64,000 nt of DNA from Bacillota bacterium (GTDB taxonomy: Bacteria > Bacillota > Clostridia > Acetivibrionales > DTU013). The notes below the pieces were generated by a model. It was given only the letters and a program-made list of their open reading frames with translations. It was not told the DNA's origin and searched no databases. The stretch is taken from the NCBI GenBank assembly GCA_023412665.1, contig JAEZCA010000046.1:1-64000 (forward strand), read 5' to 3'. Positions 48,901-57,533 of this stretch are shown in pieces. The position numbers were made by a program, and so were the translations under genes. How positions within the stretch are numbered: the stretch's first letter is position 1; every line of letters begins with the position of its first letter.

Positions 48901-50813
48901 AATCTGGTAATATTCTTTATCGCCCTCCAGATCTGCTGAATTTCCTGAATGCTCACTTTTGTCTGGTTTAGCAGTATAAAGTGCTTGTTCAGGTCTTCGT
49001 CGTTAAAGAGAACATAGCAGTCGGCGGAGATGTTTTCGTCCCGTCCAGCCCTTCCCGCTTCCTGGACGTAGTTTTCAAGCGAATCTGAGATTTCATAATG
49101 TATGACCATCCCGACATCCTTTTTATCTACACCCATGCCAAACGCGGAAGTAGCCACCATAACGGAAACCTCACCCCGGATAAAAGCGTTCTGATTTTCG
49201 GCTTTCGTCTGGTTGTCCATATCTCCATGGAACGCCCTTGCCGTAAAGCCATCCTTGCTAAGTCTGAAGGTAAGCTCCTCCGCTCTTTTCCGCCTTGACA
49301 CATAAACGATGGTCGGACAGTTTTTCCCTTCAACCAGATCACGGACAGCATTATATTTTTCATCATCACTTTCTTTTTCAAATACCTTATAATGCAGATT
49401 TGTTCTGGCCGCACTTGTTTTAAATACTTCCATTTCAATGGACAGCTTATCCCTGAAATAGTCCCGTATATCCTCGATTACCTTCAGCTTGGCAGTAGCG
49501 GTAAAGCAGGAGACCGGAATACCCTCCGCAAGGTTTTTCTTTTCCTGGTAACTTTTAATGAAGTCGCCGATGTGTAGATAATCTACTCTGAAATCCTGCC
49601 CCCATGCCGAAAAGCAATGGGCTTCATCAATGACGAACCGCACTACGTTTCTTCCAAGCAGCAGCCGTTCAATGGTTCTGGATCTCAGCAGCTCGGGCGA
49701 TATATAAAGAAGGCTGGTGGAGCCATCTTCTACACGTTTCATCGATTTTGCACGTTCGATAGGGTCTAGCAGGCCATTTATTGTAACAGCGTCAGTAATA
49801 CTGGCTTTTTCAAGATTATCCACCTGATCCTTCATCAATGACTGCAGAGGTGAGATAACGACCGTCAGCCCGTTTGAACTGACACCGCTCATCAAAGCCG
49901 GCACCTGAAAGGTGATTGATTTTCCGCCGCCGGTTGGAAAAACGGCCAGCAGCGATTTGTTGGCAACAGCGGCAGCCACTGCTTTTTCCTGTAAAGGCTC
50001 CCCCGCATATGTCCTATAGGTATCAAATCCAAAAAACCGCTTAAGTCCTTTATGGATGTCCAGCGCTTCATTGCAGTATACACACCCCTTCAGGCAGGGC
50101 TTTCTACGAAGCTGATACATCAGGCGCTCCACATTCGGGTAGCTCCGCAAGACCCATGGAGGAGTGATGGAGAAGCGGCTGTCTGCGTTGATTAAAGCGA
50201 GGCAATAAGCCAGTTCCACAGGGTAATGGCTGACCATGTCGCTGATATTTGACTGTTCGCATATTTTAGAATAGACTTTTTTTCTAATAACAGCTTCAAT
50301 GTTCCATTCAAATCTTCTGTAATCCAGGAAGTGAAAGAAATCGCGAAACTCCTTCTGATCCTTCAGTAGGTAGTAAAAGATTCGCTTCATGCTGTCATCT
50401 AGACGCTGAAAGGCCGTTACCTCGTCAAAAAACAGATCTCTGGCCTTTATGGAATCATTGAGAGGGTTGTTGAGTTCATCACTTTGCAGCTTGTCATCCT
50501 TCACTAGTGCATGGTACGGCCTTGCAGGAAACAATAGAGGGGACAGGTACAGTGTGTCAATATACAAAGGCTTGTTACCCGCTGCACCCGACGAACTTGA
50601 CATGCCCGATGTATCAAGAATGCCCTGAATATATTTCAAATCATGCTTGAAAATATTATGTCCGCATAAATACTGCGACCCCTGAATAAATCGGATAAAT
50701 TCAGCTGGATGATTGGAATGAAGCGTGCTGCCATCCCCCTTGATGCTGCCGATATCCAGAAGCTTTCCGCTATCCTGTTTTATTTCGGTATCAAAAAAAG
50801 CAATGGATTTCAA
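45984..50813 (-). CDS. Giant fusion: DEDDh exonuclease + RecQ helicase + UvrD helicase
   Basis: The 1609-residue protein joins three enzymes. Residues 1-110 are DnaQ-like: FFDTE (Asp8, Glu10), GHNIFKHDLKYI (Asp58) and HALVKD (His101, Asp106). A RecQ-type helicase follows (FPTGGGKSITFQV, FVIDEAHCFSAWGQDFR, QEAGRAGRDENIS), preceded by a cysteine pair CLKGCVYC. After a winged-helix middle region comes an SF1 UvrD-type helicase (VVAAGPGSGKTRIL, VIDEAQDMDANEYELV, GDDDQNIFAFRG, STIHKAKGREFDNVF, YVALTRAKRNLTI). All catalytic motifs seem intact. Similar long RecQ fusions occur in Clostridia and Bacteroidetes. Two opposite-polarity motors plus an exonuclease in one chain suggest processing of branched or foreign DNA. 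Partial copies of the gene lie on both sides. Confidence 0.9.
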   Translation of the reverse strand: MKSIAFFDTEIKQDSGKLLDIGSIKGDGSTLHSNHPAEFIRFIQGSQYLCGHNIFKHDLKYIQGILDTSGMSSSSGAAGNKPLYIDTLYLSPLLFPARPYHALVKDDKLQSDELNNPLNDSIKARDLFFDEVTAFQRLDDSMKRIFYYLLKDQKEFRDFFHFLDYRRFEWNIEAVIRKKVYSKICEQSNISDMVSHYPVELAYCLALINADSRFSITPPWVLRSYPNVERLMYQLRRKPCLKGCVYCNEALDIHKGLKRFFGFDTYRTYAGEPLQEKAVAAAVANKSLLAVFPTGGGKSITFQVPALMSGVSSNGLTVVISPLQSLMKDQVDNLEKASITDAVTINGLLDPIERAKSMKRVEDGSTSLLYISPELLRSRTIERLLLGRNVVRFVIDEAHCFSAWGQDFRVDYLHIGDFIKSYQEKKNLAEGIPVSCFTATAKLKVIEDIRDYFRDKLSIEMEVFKTSAARTNLHYKVFEKESDDEKYNAVRDLVEGKNCPTIVYVSRRKRAEELTFRLSKDGFTARAFHGDMDNQTKAENQNAFIRGEVSVMVATSAFGMGVDKKDVGMVIHYEISDSLENYVQEAGRAGRDENISADCYVLFNDEDLNKHFILLNQTKVSIQEIQQIWRAIKNITRFRSKISQSALEIARSAGWDDNIYDLETRVKTAISALEEAGYLKRGQNNPHVYADSILVKTAKEAIDRINSSSRFDERQKVHATRIIKSLISSSRGQWFEDAEAESRVDYLADRLALEKREVIEAVNLLREEGILADRKDLIGFVRKKEGKNRTQNILKSYGKLEQFLLTVIEREEKTVHIKELNEQAEQFGCKDVTPGRIKTILNLWTINKWIRRQTVSPNHIAVMGILDRKTMRHNLEKRLELSHFILEYLPEITNRTSYEQESTSEEIPVEFSLLELKEQYNKQLTLGATPASRADVEDALFYLTRIDAIKIEGGFLVTYNGMTIERLEQDNKKRYKLEDYEKLRLFYENKVQQIHIVGEYARKMIDDYNAALEFTDDYFQLNYSAFLNKYFRGSRGSEIKRNITPAKFRQLFGELSATQLKIINDKDSKHIVVAAGPGSGKTRILVHKLASLMLMEDVKHEQMLMVTFSRSAVTDFKKRLLKLIGNAANFIEIKTFHSYCFDFLGKVGTIEKSENVIQEAIQKIRSGEVESGRITKTVLVIDEAQDMDANEYELVRTLMEYNEDMRVIAVGDDDQNIFAFRGSSSEHMKKLMREENSALYELIENYRSKRNLVDYSNGYVKRIANRLKKTPIISKQDDNGKIKLFCYSSGNLIEPLVKNVILSDLSGSTCILTLTNEEAMQITGLLLKSGMPARLIQTNEGFNLYNLLEVRFFLNQLQLPDGVPAIDDEAWTNAKRKLEEQFAKSTNLEVCRNLISDFEATNTRIKYKSDLDIFIRESKLEDFSGGDMETIFVSTIHKAKGREFDNVFLMLDRPGNGSESEESKRLLYVALTRAKRNLTIHYNGRFLDSIKVEDLVQMSDPGIYKPPAQLAMQLSYKDIWLDSFAECQSSISRLMGGDVLKITGDWCCDAGGRKIFRFSKAFLQKIEEMRQKNYIPRYAKVRFVIYWQKENSEQEILIVLPEVYFERWE

Positions 50814-50908
50814 TTCCTGCCTCCAATAAAAATACCATTTATAAGATATTTACCAAAATTCACTAGCTTTTATGGGTATTCGACATGTTTTGCCAAAATC
50901 CTTTAATG

Positions 50909-50930
50909 GGGGTCAGGCTTGAAATATTCC
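50909..50930 (+). repeat. Interspersed GGGGTCAGGCTTGA element, copy 1
   Basis: GGGGTCAGGCTTGAAATATT then CC. It is related to copies at 54084 and 63216 and lies in the short gap between the helicase fusion and the ATPase gene. Confidence 0.75.
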
Positions 50931-50955
50931 CGTCTCCTCAAATATATACATTAAT

Positions 50956-52248
50956 TCAAATACAAAAAACCGCATACAACGGAACTGATTTGATTCCATT
51001 TTCGTACCCGAAGTTTCTTGCCGAAATCCTGACTGAATACTTCGGTTTATACCTGGCAATATATTGGTTCAGGCTCTTCGAACGCACATTATCCGCTGAC
51101 TTGACTTCTATCGGTATAATGTTTCCTTCGCTGTCCTGAATTACAAAGTCCACTTCTGCTTTTCCCTGCGATTCCCAGTAGTATGGAGTGTAGCCATTAC
51201 TGGTCAATGCAGCTGCAACGTAATTTTCGGCCAACGTGCCTTTGAATCCTTCAAAGCCTGGCATATCAACCAGTATTGCATTTGCGGGAATACCAAATCT
51301 GGAGCAAAGCAACCCGGTATCTGTCATGTACACCTTAAATGATGTGCTGTCTGAATATGCGGAAAGAGGCAGTTTGCCCTCTGTGACCTTATGACATTTA
51401 ATGATTGCCCCGGACGCCTTCAGCCAATCAAGAGGTGTTTCAAATTCATATGCTCTGGCACCTGACTTAATAATTTTATACTGAAACTTTTTATTATCTT
51501 TTGCCAACTGGGATGGAATACTGTTGAACGCTGCCATGATTTTTGCAGTTTCATTGGGTGTTGCATACTTTGCCATATCAGCTATATAAGCGTCATTAAT
51601 GTTCTTTTGAGCAGCCATCACGAAATTGTAGTCGCTCTCCCTTAGATATTCCATTACTGCCTGCGGCATACCTCCCGTCAGAATGTATGATCTGTACAGA
51701 TCCATAGCAGTATCATGGATGGATAAAGGTTCATTATTATCATAGCAAGTATGCACTAATCCCGCTATTTGCTCTTTGCCGAGCGCCCATAAATATTCCT
51801 CGAAATCCAAAGCGTACAAAGTGATCATATTCACCTTGCCCACAGGAAAGGAATACTTCTCTCTGTTGACCGCAACTCCCAAAAGACTGCCGGCTGCAAT
51901 AATGTGATATTCCGGCGCATTTTCGCAGAAGTATTTCAGCGATGTTAATGCTCTTTCACACGCTTGTATCTCATCGAATATAATGAGAGTATCTCCTTTT
52001 AATATGGATTGTCCCGATTTGGCGGAAAGTTCTTTAATGATCCTATCAGGATTTAGGTCCCTCTCAAATATGTTTGATAATTCAACACTATCTTCAAGGT
52101 TGAAGTAGGCAGTATTTTTGTACTGTTCCTTTCCGAAAGACAAAGCGCTGTATGTCTTTCCTACTTGTCTTGCGCCATGTATGATAAGCGGCATCCTGCC
52201 GGATGAAGCCTTCCACTTTTCCAAATCATTTGCGATCTTACGTTTCAT
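50956..52248 (-). CDS. AAA ATPase with DUF4143 domain
   Basis: The 430-residue protein belongs to the AAA_14/DUF4143 family: Walker A IIHGARQVGKTY (about 23-34), Walker B TLIIFDEIQACERAL, sensor region AAGSLLGVAV. A C-terminal PD-(D/E)xK-like fold has KAEVDFVIQDSEGNIIPIEV followed by K. These proteins are common in bacteria and usually assigned no function; some are linked to mobile elements or toxin-antitoxin-like behaviour. All motifs are intact. It stands alone between two pieces of rearranged sequence (50909-50930 and 52332-52376). Confidence 0.9.
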   Translation of the reverse strand: MKRKIANDLEKWKASSGRMPLIIHGARQVGKTYSALSFGKEQYKNTAYFNLEDSVELSNIFERDLNPDRIIKELSAKSGQSILKGDTLIIFDEIQACERALTSLKYFCENAPEYHIIAAGSLLGVAVNREKYSFPVGKVNMITLYALDFEEYLWALGKEQIAGLVHTCYDNNEPLSIHDTAMDLYRSYILTGGMPQAVMEYLRESDYNFVMAAQKNINDAYIADMAKYATPNETAKIMAAFNSIPSQLAKDNKKFQYKIIKSGARAYEFETPLDWLKASGAIIKCHKVTEGKLPLSAYSDSTSFKVYMTDTGLLCSRFGIPANAILVDMPGFEGFKGTLAENYVAAALTSNGYTPYYWESQGKAEVDFVIQDSEGNIIPIEVKSADNVRSKSLNQYIARYKPKYSVRISARNFGYENGIKSVPLYAVFCI

Positions 52249-52331
52249 ATAGTGTATTCTCCCAACACTTATTATACCCTAATAGTGTCATAAATCAACA
52301 TACATGTCAAGTCTTTGGGAAATAAGAGCCT

Positions 52332-52376
52332 TTGGAATGGAATGTGCTGCCGTCCCCCTTGATACTGCCGATATCC
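52332..52376 (-). pseudogene. Second scar of the exonuclease-RecQ-UvrD gene (5' coding fragment)
   Basis: 45 bp match 50713-50757, inside codons about 19-34 of the large fusion gene, at 40 of 45 positions and in the same orientation. No other part of the gene is visible here. Together with 45213-45341 it shows that extra copies once flanked the present gene. Confidence 0.75.
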
Positions 52377-52429
52377 CTTTTTGGTGACTATGATCCCGGG
52401 TGTTGACTTATCAGGATGTCTAACACCGT

Positions 52430-52458
52430 TTGCAATTATTTGTAAATTTGTGTATTAT
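52430..52458 (+). promoter_or_regulatory. Promoter of the SLH/LRR protein gene
   Basis: TTGCAA (52430-52435), a 17-bp spacer and TATTAT (52453-52458) precede the gene by about 90 bp. Confidence 0.6.
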
Positions 52459-52547
52459 TATATTGATAACATAAAATAAAATCTTTCGAGGCTCCCATTA
52501 CAGTCTCCCAATCGTCACAGAATATCCTACGTGAGGAGAGAACTAAA

Positions 52548-54074
52548 ATGTACAGTAAGAAAATCGCAATTGCTTTTATAACAAGTCTTTTGATTATTGT
52601 TGTACTATCCCAAAATGTGTTTTCTGAAAATAATGATATCAGGAATAGTGAACTTTCAGAAAGATTATCAAAGATCGGTCTGATGAAGGGTGATGCAAAC
52701 GGGTTTGCTTTAGAAAGAAGACCGACAAGGGCTGAAGTTGCCGTAATACTTGTGCGGATGCTGGGAAAAGAGAAGGAACTACAAAATAAGCAATATACAC
52801 ACCCGTTTTCAGATGTTCCTTCCTGGGCAGATAAATATGTAGGATACCTGTATGAAAACAATATTACTACAGGAGTTTCATCAAGTCTCTTCGGGTCAGC
52901 TCAGTATGTTTCATTAGATCAGTATATAACATTTTCACTGAGGGTATTAGGCTATAATGAAAAGGAAGGTGACTTCAATCATAAAGAGTATATGAATAAA
53001 ACACTGGAAATTGGGTTACTTGATAATAACGACCTACACTACTATGCAACTAAGGATAGCTTCACTAGAGATGATATTGTAGGTATTATGTTCAATACTC
53101 TTTCAACAAACTTTAAAGGCTCGAACTTGACACTGCTGGAGAAGCTTATTTATGTAGATGGATCTATAGATGAAGAAGCTGCCGCCGATGCGGGATTCAT
53201 AAAAATCAGCACCGATCCGGTCAAAATAGTTGATCCAAATTTGGAAGCAAAAATAAGGGAGATAACAGGTAAAAAGGAAGGTGACCTATTTGCTTCTGAT
53301 TTGCTTAAAATAAAAGAAATCAACGCTGAGGGAATGAAAATCAACTCTCTTGAGGGCCTCCAGTATTGTAAAAAATTGAAGGTTTTATATATTCAAAATA
53401 ATAATATAACTAATATTGAGCCCATAAGAGAACTTGACCAGATTTTTTATATTCTTGCAGGCAGAAATCAAATAAGCAACATTGATGCACTAAGCGGACT
53501 TTCAAATCTAGAGTATCTAGATTTAACAAATAATAAAGTAGTATCGATTAAACCGTTGGAATCACTTACAAAACTAAAATTCCTGAGCCTCGGAAACAAC
53601 TCGGTCGAAGATATCACCCCAGTATCTCAATTAACAAACCTGGAGACACTGAACCTGTTGGATCTTAATATTTCAGATATAAAGTCTCTGGAAAAACTTA
53701 ACAAACTGACCTGGCTATATCTGGCGATCAATGACATTAGCGATATTTCACCTTTAGCTTCTATGGAACACCTGAGTTACTTAGGTCTTGTTTTCAACAA
53801 GGTCAGCGACATCAGTGTGCTAAAAAAACTTCAGAGCCTGAAGGAGTTGGATCTTCATGGAAATTCAATACGTGACATAAGCAGCCTTTCAGAGCTGGTG
53901 AACCTGACAAAGCTTCACTTGTCAGAGAATAATGTCACCGATATTACTGCTCTCAGTGGATTAGTTAACCTTAAGACACTACACTTGGCAAACAATCCAA
54001 TAGCAGACTATTCACCAATCAAGGATATATACGAACAACTGGAGGATAAAGACTTTACTGCCGTTTTTAAGTGA
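52548..54074 (+). CDS. Secreted SLH-domain protein with leucine-rich repeats (internalin-like)
   Basis: The 508-residue protein has a signal peptide (IAIAFITSLLIIVVLSQNVF). An S-layer-homology-like region follows (MKGDANGFALERRPTRAEVA, then TEHPFSDVP-type text as THPFSDVPSWADKYVGYLYE). From about residue 265 there are about ten 22-residue leucine-rich repeats of the SDS22/internalin type, for example LEYLDLTNNKVVSIKPLESL and NDISDISPLASMEHLSYLG. SLH regions bind secondary cell-wall polymer, and the LRR arc would face outward to bind a protein or sugar ligand. There is no LPxTG signal. GAGGAG lies about 9 nt before the ATG. Confidence 0.92.
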   Translation: MYSKKIAIAFITSLLIIVVLSQNVFSENNDIRNSELSERLSKIGLMKGDANGFALERRPTRAEVAVILVRMLGKEKELQNKQYTHPFSDVPSWADKYVGYLYENNITTGVSSSLFGSAQYVSLDQYITFSLRVLGYNEKEGDFNHKEYMNKTLEIGLLDNNDLHYYATKDSFTRDDIVGIMFNTLSTNFKGSNLTLLEKLIYVDGSIDEEAAADAGFIKISTDPVKIVDPNLEAKIREITGKKEGDLFASDLLKIKEINAEGMKINSLEGLQYCKKLKVLYIQNNNITNIEPIRELDQIFYILAGRNQISNIDALSGLSNLEYLDLTNNKVVSIKPLESLTKLKFLSLGNNSVEDITPVSQLTNLETLNLLDLNISDIKSLEKLNKLTWLYLAINDISDISPLASMEHLSYLGLVFNKVSDISVLKKLQSLKELDLHGNSIRDISSLSELVNLTKLHLSENNVTDITALSGLVNLKTLHLANNPIADYSPIKDIYEQLEDKDFTAVFK

Positions 54075-54083
54075 GACATTGTG

Positions 54084-54105
54084 GGGGTCAGGCTTGAGTA
54101 ATTCC
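54084..54105 (+). repeat. Interspersed GGGGTCAGGCTTGA element, copy 2
   Basis: GGGGTCAGGCTTGAGTAATT then CC, identical to the copy at 63216-63237. It lies right after the LRR gene stop and just before the convergent permease gene ends. Confidence 0.8.
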
Positions 54106-54112
54106 TTAATTC

Positions 54113-55309
54113 TCAGATAAGTCTCATACAGCGCCTCACTTGCCTAAGGCTGGATACTGCATGCAAAACTTCTGCTGTGAGACACAGCGCCAGAAAAGCA
54201 TTTATTCTCATTACATTATTAAAGTCTATTTCGTACTGTGACGGTATATACCCATAGGATGAGTTGTGCAATGCGATTGCATCGGTTATTCTTTCTGCAT
54301 AAAACCGGATATCGAATACATTGTCCTGTGGGATAAATTCAGGAGGGATATACAGTCTGAATTTTATAGCACTCCATATCAACACAATACAGCCCACAGC
54401 AGCCACCGCTGCAAAAACATATTTCACTGCAAACAATTTTTCAGCTTTCAATACTTCACCAAAATACAAATCCCGGCTCTTACTCCTTAAGAATACAACA
54501 CACCTCCTGATATGCCTGAACAGCCATGCCGCAATAAAGCAGCAAAGGCTAAGTCCTGTTAAGAAAATCACCAGCCCTTTATGCTGTGATAATATTTCGG
54601 TATTATAGAAGTCAGTGATCCTATACGTCTCCGGATTGACCATCACATTCTTTCTTATTATGTCTGCAACTTCTCTTTCCCTAAATGTATTTGAGGCGAT
54701 GTCATCATCATGTATCATAATTGTCTTTATCACGGCTCCCTTAGGCTGATTCAGGCTTTCATACGGTACATATACCCTCTGGGCGCCGTCGGATCCTAGC
54801 AGTGAGATTATTGAGCTTTTATTACTATAAATGCCTGTGACCATATATTGCTGCCCTGCCAGCTCAAACTCTTCACCCAGGATGTCATACGATTTAAATA
54901 GCTCCTTTGCAAGCTTTTCGCTTATAACAGCAGCGTTCTGACCATATTTGCAGGATTCTGCCGGAAAAAAGGCTCCCCTGACTATCTCAAGCCCGGTAAA
55001 ATCCACATAACCAGGACTTGTTAGAACCATTCTCACAGGGCATACCAGATCATTGAGCCGTGCAGCGGAGTCCTCTTCACTAATATACGCCACATTTGCA
55101 TCACTTCCTAAAGCATCTGTCAGTGCGCCTATATTCTCCGTTGTGATCATCGTATCTCCACTGATGGCAGCAGTCTCATCAAGGTTGATTTCGATCCTTC
55201 CGGTGTATTTTCCGTGGGATGAATAAAAAGTGCTTACCAGACTCTCAAATATAGCGATCGTGAACAATATAAGATATATAAAGAAGAATGCTTTACTCTT
55301 TTCACTCAC
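54113..55309 (-). CDS. FtsX/MacB-type membrane protein with periplasmic-core domain
   Basis: The 398-residue protein has an N-terminal membrane helix (AFFFIYLILFTIAIFESLVS). A large extracytoplasmic MacB-core-like domain follows (VDFTGLEIVRGAFFPAESCK, ILGEEFELAGQQYMVTGIYS). Three further helices are GLVIFLTGLSLCCFIAAWLF, FAAVAAVGCIVLIWSAI and MRINAFLALCLTAEVLHAV. This is the four-helix layout of MacB/FtsX permeases, but no ATPase gene is adjacent. It starts at a GTG that overlaps the end of the HlyD-type gene by 8 nt, so the two are coupled, as MacA-MacB pairs are. It may be a stand-alone sensor or exporter part. Confidence 0.75.
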   Translation of the reverse strand: MSEKSKAFFFIYLILFTIAIFESLVSTFYSSHGKYTGRIEINLDETAAISGDTMITTENIGALTDALGSDANVAYISEEDSAARLNDLVCPVRMVLTSPGYVDFTGLEIVRGAFFPAESCKYGQNAAVISEKLAKELFKSYDILGEEFELAGQQYMVTGIYSNKSSIISLLGSDGAQRVYVPYESLNQPKGAVIKTIMIHDDDIASNTFREREVADIIRKNVMVNPETYRITDFYNTEILSQHKGLVIFLTGLSLCCFIAAWLFRHIRRCVVFLRSKSRDLYFGEVLKAEKLFAVKYVFAAVAAVGCIVLIWSAIKFRLYIPPEFIPQDNVFDIRFYAERITDAIALHNSSYGYIPSQYEIDFNNVMRINAFLALCLTAEVLHAVSSLRQVRRCMRLI

Positions 55310-56624
55310 TCAATCTCACCTGCATCCCATCTTCCAGCACCTTGCTGCTGAAAGTCACTACCTGAGCCCCGGAATCCAGGCTCGATATTGCAGAACGGAG
55401 AGCATCACGCTCCACCAGCCTTACTTCCTGTCTGCTTACGTAGTATTCCTCCCCTAGAACACCGTACTGCTTCTTTAAGATAAATACATAATATCTGTCG
55501 CTGAGCTCGATTATGCTGCTGTTGGGGACAATGAAACGAAAAGCCTCGCTTCCCTTATTTGAACTGACCTTCACCGACTGTCCGTCCTGGATTCTGGAAA
55601 GCTGATCAGACGACACGATATTCGATGTATAAAGGTACATTCTTTCACTTTGCAAAAATTCTTTTCTTAATACATAGCCGTACAACTTTCCATCTCTGCC
55701 GCCCTCCATCTCTAGCTCGACTCTGTCGCCTTCTTTCAGCAGCTCGGCCTTTTCGGCATTTAGCTTGAATTGGATAGAAAACTGACTGTCCTTTGCCGTC
55801 AGTTCGAACATGACCTGTCCCGGTGCGCACTCTGACCCTTTTTCCACATTGACGGACCTGACAACTCCATCTATAGGGGACTTGATTATTCCTCCCGCCG
55901 GCATTTCTGCTGTCAGCCTTTGATATTCAAGAGTTCTGAGCTCTATTTCCATTTCCTTTAGCCTGATATTCCTGTCATATTCATCTTTCAGCTTCTCGTT
56001 CTTTTCCTTCTCCTTATCAATGGCCGCAAGCTTCCGGCTGTAAGCCCCTTTAGCGTCCTCCAGCCGGGTTTCGGCATCCTTCAGGTTCCGGTATGATTCA
56101 GCGCCGCTCTCATACAACACCTTGACTGACATATAATTCTCCTCCTCGCGCTCCACCTGTCTCCCGGCCTGTTGAACGTCCTGTTCATATGCGGATATGT
56201 CGATTTCCTTATATGCATTTTTATAGCTTTCAAGCTCATTTTTCATTCTTAAGAGTTGGACCTCCAGGCCCATAACACTCAGCTTAATATCCTCCTCGTC
56301 AATGACTGCCAGATCGAAGCCCTTTGTTACCTCGTAAGATGTATCCACCATGACATCCTTGACCCTCCAGTTCCCATGGGCGTATATTTTCACTCTGTCG
56401 ACCGCCCTGGCCTCTCCCGATGAATAGACTGTCCATGAAAGGTACCCGCTTACAGGAGCGGCACACTCCACCTCCGGCAGCAAAAAGCTGTTGATGGTTT
56501 TGGAAAAGAAGGTCAAAGCCAGCACGACCCCAAGAAATATCAGCCCTATTTTCCTGATAACGCTCTTTCTGTCCTTATTAATGATTCTGCCTTCATCCTT
56601 TAGTTGGGACACTTCTGTCTGCAT
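55302..56624 (-). CDS. HlyD/MacA-type membrane-fusion adaptor
   Basis: The 440-residue protein has an N-terminal anchor (VIRKIGLIFLGVVLALTFF), a beta-barrel/lipoyl region split by a long coiled coil (AYEQDVQQAGRQVEREEENY, AIDKEKEKNEKLKDEYDRNI), and then GGIIKSPIDGVVRSVNVEKG, the typical second lipoyl half. This is the adaptor layout of efflux systems. ATG 56624 follows GAGGAGG by 6 nt, and a TTG five codons upstream is rejected. It overlaps the FtsX/MacB-type gene downstream and follows the MalG-type permease after 28 bp. Finding it in one run with a sugar-type ABC importer is unusual. Confidence 0.82.
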   Translation of the reverse strand: MQTEVSQLKDEGRIINKDRKSVIRKIGLIFLGVVLALTFFSKTINSFLLPEVECAAPVSGYLSWTVYSSGEARAVDRVKIYAHGNWRVKDVMVDTSYEVTKGFDLAVIDEEDIKLSVMGLEVQLLRMKNELESYKNAYKEIDISAYEQDVQQAGRQVEREEENYMSVKVLYESGAESYRNLKDAETRLEDAKGAYSRKLAAIDKEKEKNEKLKDEYDRNIRLKEMEIELRTLEYQRLTAEMPAGGIIKSPIDGVVRSVNVEKGSECAPGQVMFELTAKDSQFSIQFKLNAEKAELLKEGDRVELEMEGGRDGKLYGYVLRKEFLQSERMYLYTSNIVSSDQLSRIQDGQSVKVSSNKGSEAFRFIVPNSSIIELSDRYYVFILKKQYGVLGEEYYVSRQEVRLVERDALRSAISSLDSGAQVVTFSSKVLEDGMQVRLSE

Positions 56625-56652
56625 AGCCCACCTCCTCAAAACGTGGAACGTA

Positions 56653-57522
56653 TTATTTGAGTCCTGATAGCTGTATCCCTTCGATCAAATAATCTTCACC
56701 GTACAGAAAAATCAAAATTGCGGGGAGCATGTATAAAAAACCACAGGCAAAGGCGATACCTATATCGCCGCTATTGATGCGTGCAAGGAATATTGACAGC
56801 GGATGCATATTTTCATCCCTTAGGAATATCAAGGGTTGTTCTACCATATTCCAGTTATCTACAAATATAAGCACCGCCACAGACGCAATTGCCCCTTTGC
56901 ACTGGGGCAGTATTATTCCGCAGAATGTTCTGAAAAAACCTGCCCCGTCGATCTTTGCCGCCTCACAGTATTCATCCGGGATAAGCATCATAAACTGCCT
57001 CATCAGAAAAACTCCGAAGGCTGAAAAAATGCCGGGCAGGATAATAGCCCAATAATTCCCCAACAAGTCAAGTCTGCTAAGCATGATGTAATTGGGCACC
57101 AACGTCACCTGAAACGGCATCATCATGATAATGATATATAAAAAGAATATCTTGTCCCTGAATGGAAATCTCAGCTTGGCAAATGCAAATGCGGCCAATG
57201 AAGCAACCAGCGTCTGCCCGACAACGACCGGTACTGTGACGATGATGGAATTCCAGAACATAAGAAGATATTTGGGCTTTCTTAGCAGGACATTATAATA
57301 TTGCATGAGGGTGACCCTGTCAGGTATCAGCGTGAACCCTATGGTGACCGGTTGACCAGCTTTATCAGACACACCGCCGGAGATTACGTCATATGTCCTT
57401 GACACTTCTGCGCTGCTCATAAATGAGTTCGTCAGCATGTACAATACTGGGAAAGCAAACATAAAAGCCATAATAAGCAGCATTGCATAATATACAGTGT
57501 TCCTTGCCATTCCTTTCAGCAT
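56653..57522 (-). CDS. ABC sugar permease, MalG type
   Basis: The 289-residue protein has six membrane segments and the inner-membrane permease EAA-type loop EYCEAAKIDGAGFFRTFCGI followed by ILPQCK. The start TVYYAMLLIMAFMFAFPVLY and the end DYLIEGIQLSGLK are typical of the carbohydrate permease 2 (MalG/AraQ) family. It starts 11 bp after the MalF-type gene, with GGAGG upstream of the ATG. No ATPase gene is present; such importers in Firmicutes often share a general MsmX-type ATPase. Confidence 0.92.
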   Translation of the reverse strand: MLKGMARNTVYYAMLLIMAFMFAFPVLYMLTNSFMSSAEVSRTYDVISGGVSDKAGQPVTIGFTLIPDRVTLMQYYNVLLRKPKYLLMFWNSIIVTVPVVVGQTLVASLAAFAFAKLRFPFRDKIFFLYIIIMMMPFQVTLVPNYIMLSRLDLLGNYWAIILPGIFSAFGVFLMRQFMMLIPDEYCEAAKIDGAGFFRTFCGIILPQCKGAIASVAVLIFVDNWNMVEQPLIFLRDENMHPLSIFLARINSGDIGIAFACGFLYMLPAILIFLYGEDYLIEGIQLSGLK

Positions 57523-57533
57523 TTCATCCTCCC

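Noticed and set aside
10191..52248. Integrated prophage or integrative conjugative element
   Set aside because: No integrase, capsid, terminase, relaxase or attachment-site pair was seen. The region is better described as a defence island built by several events.
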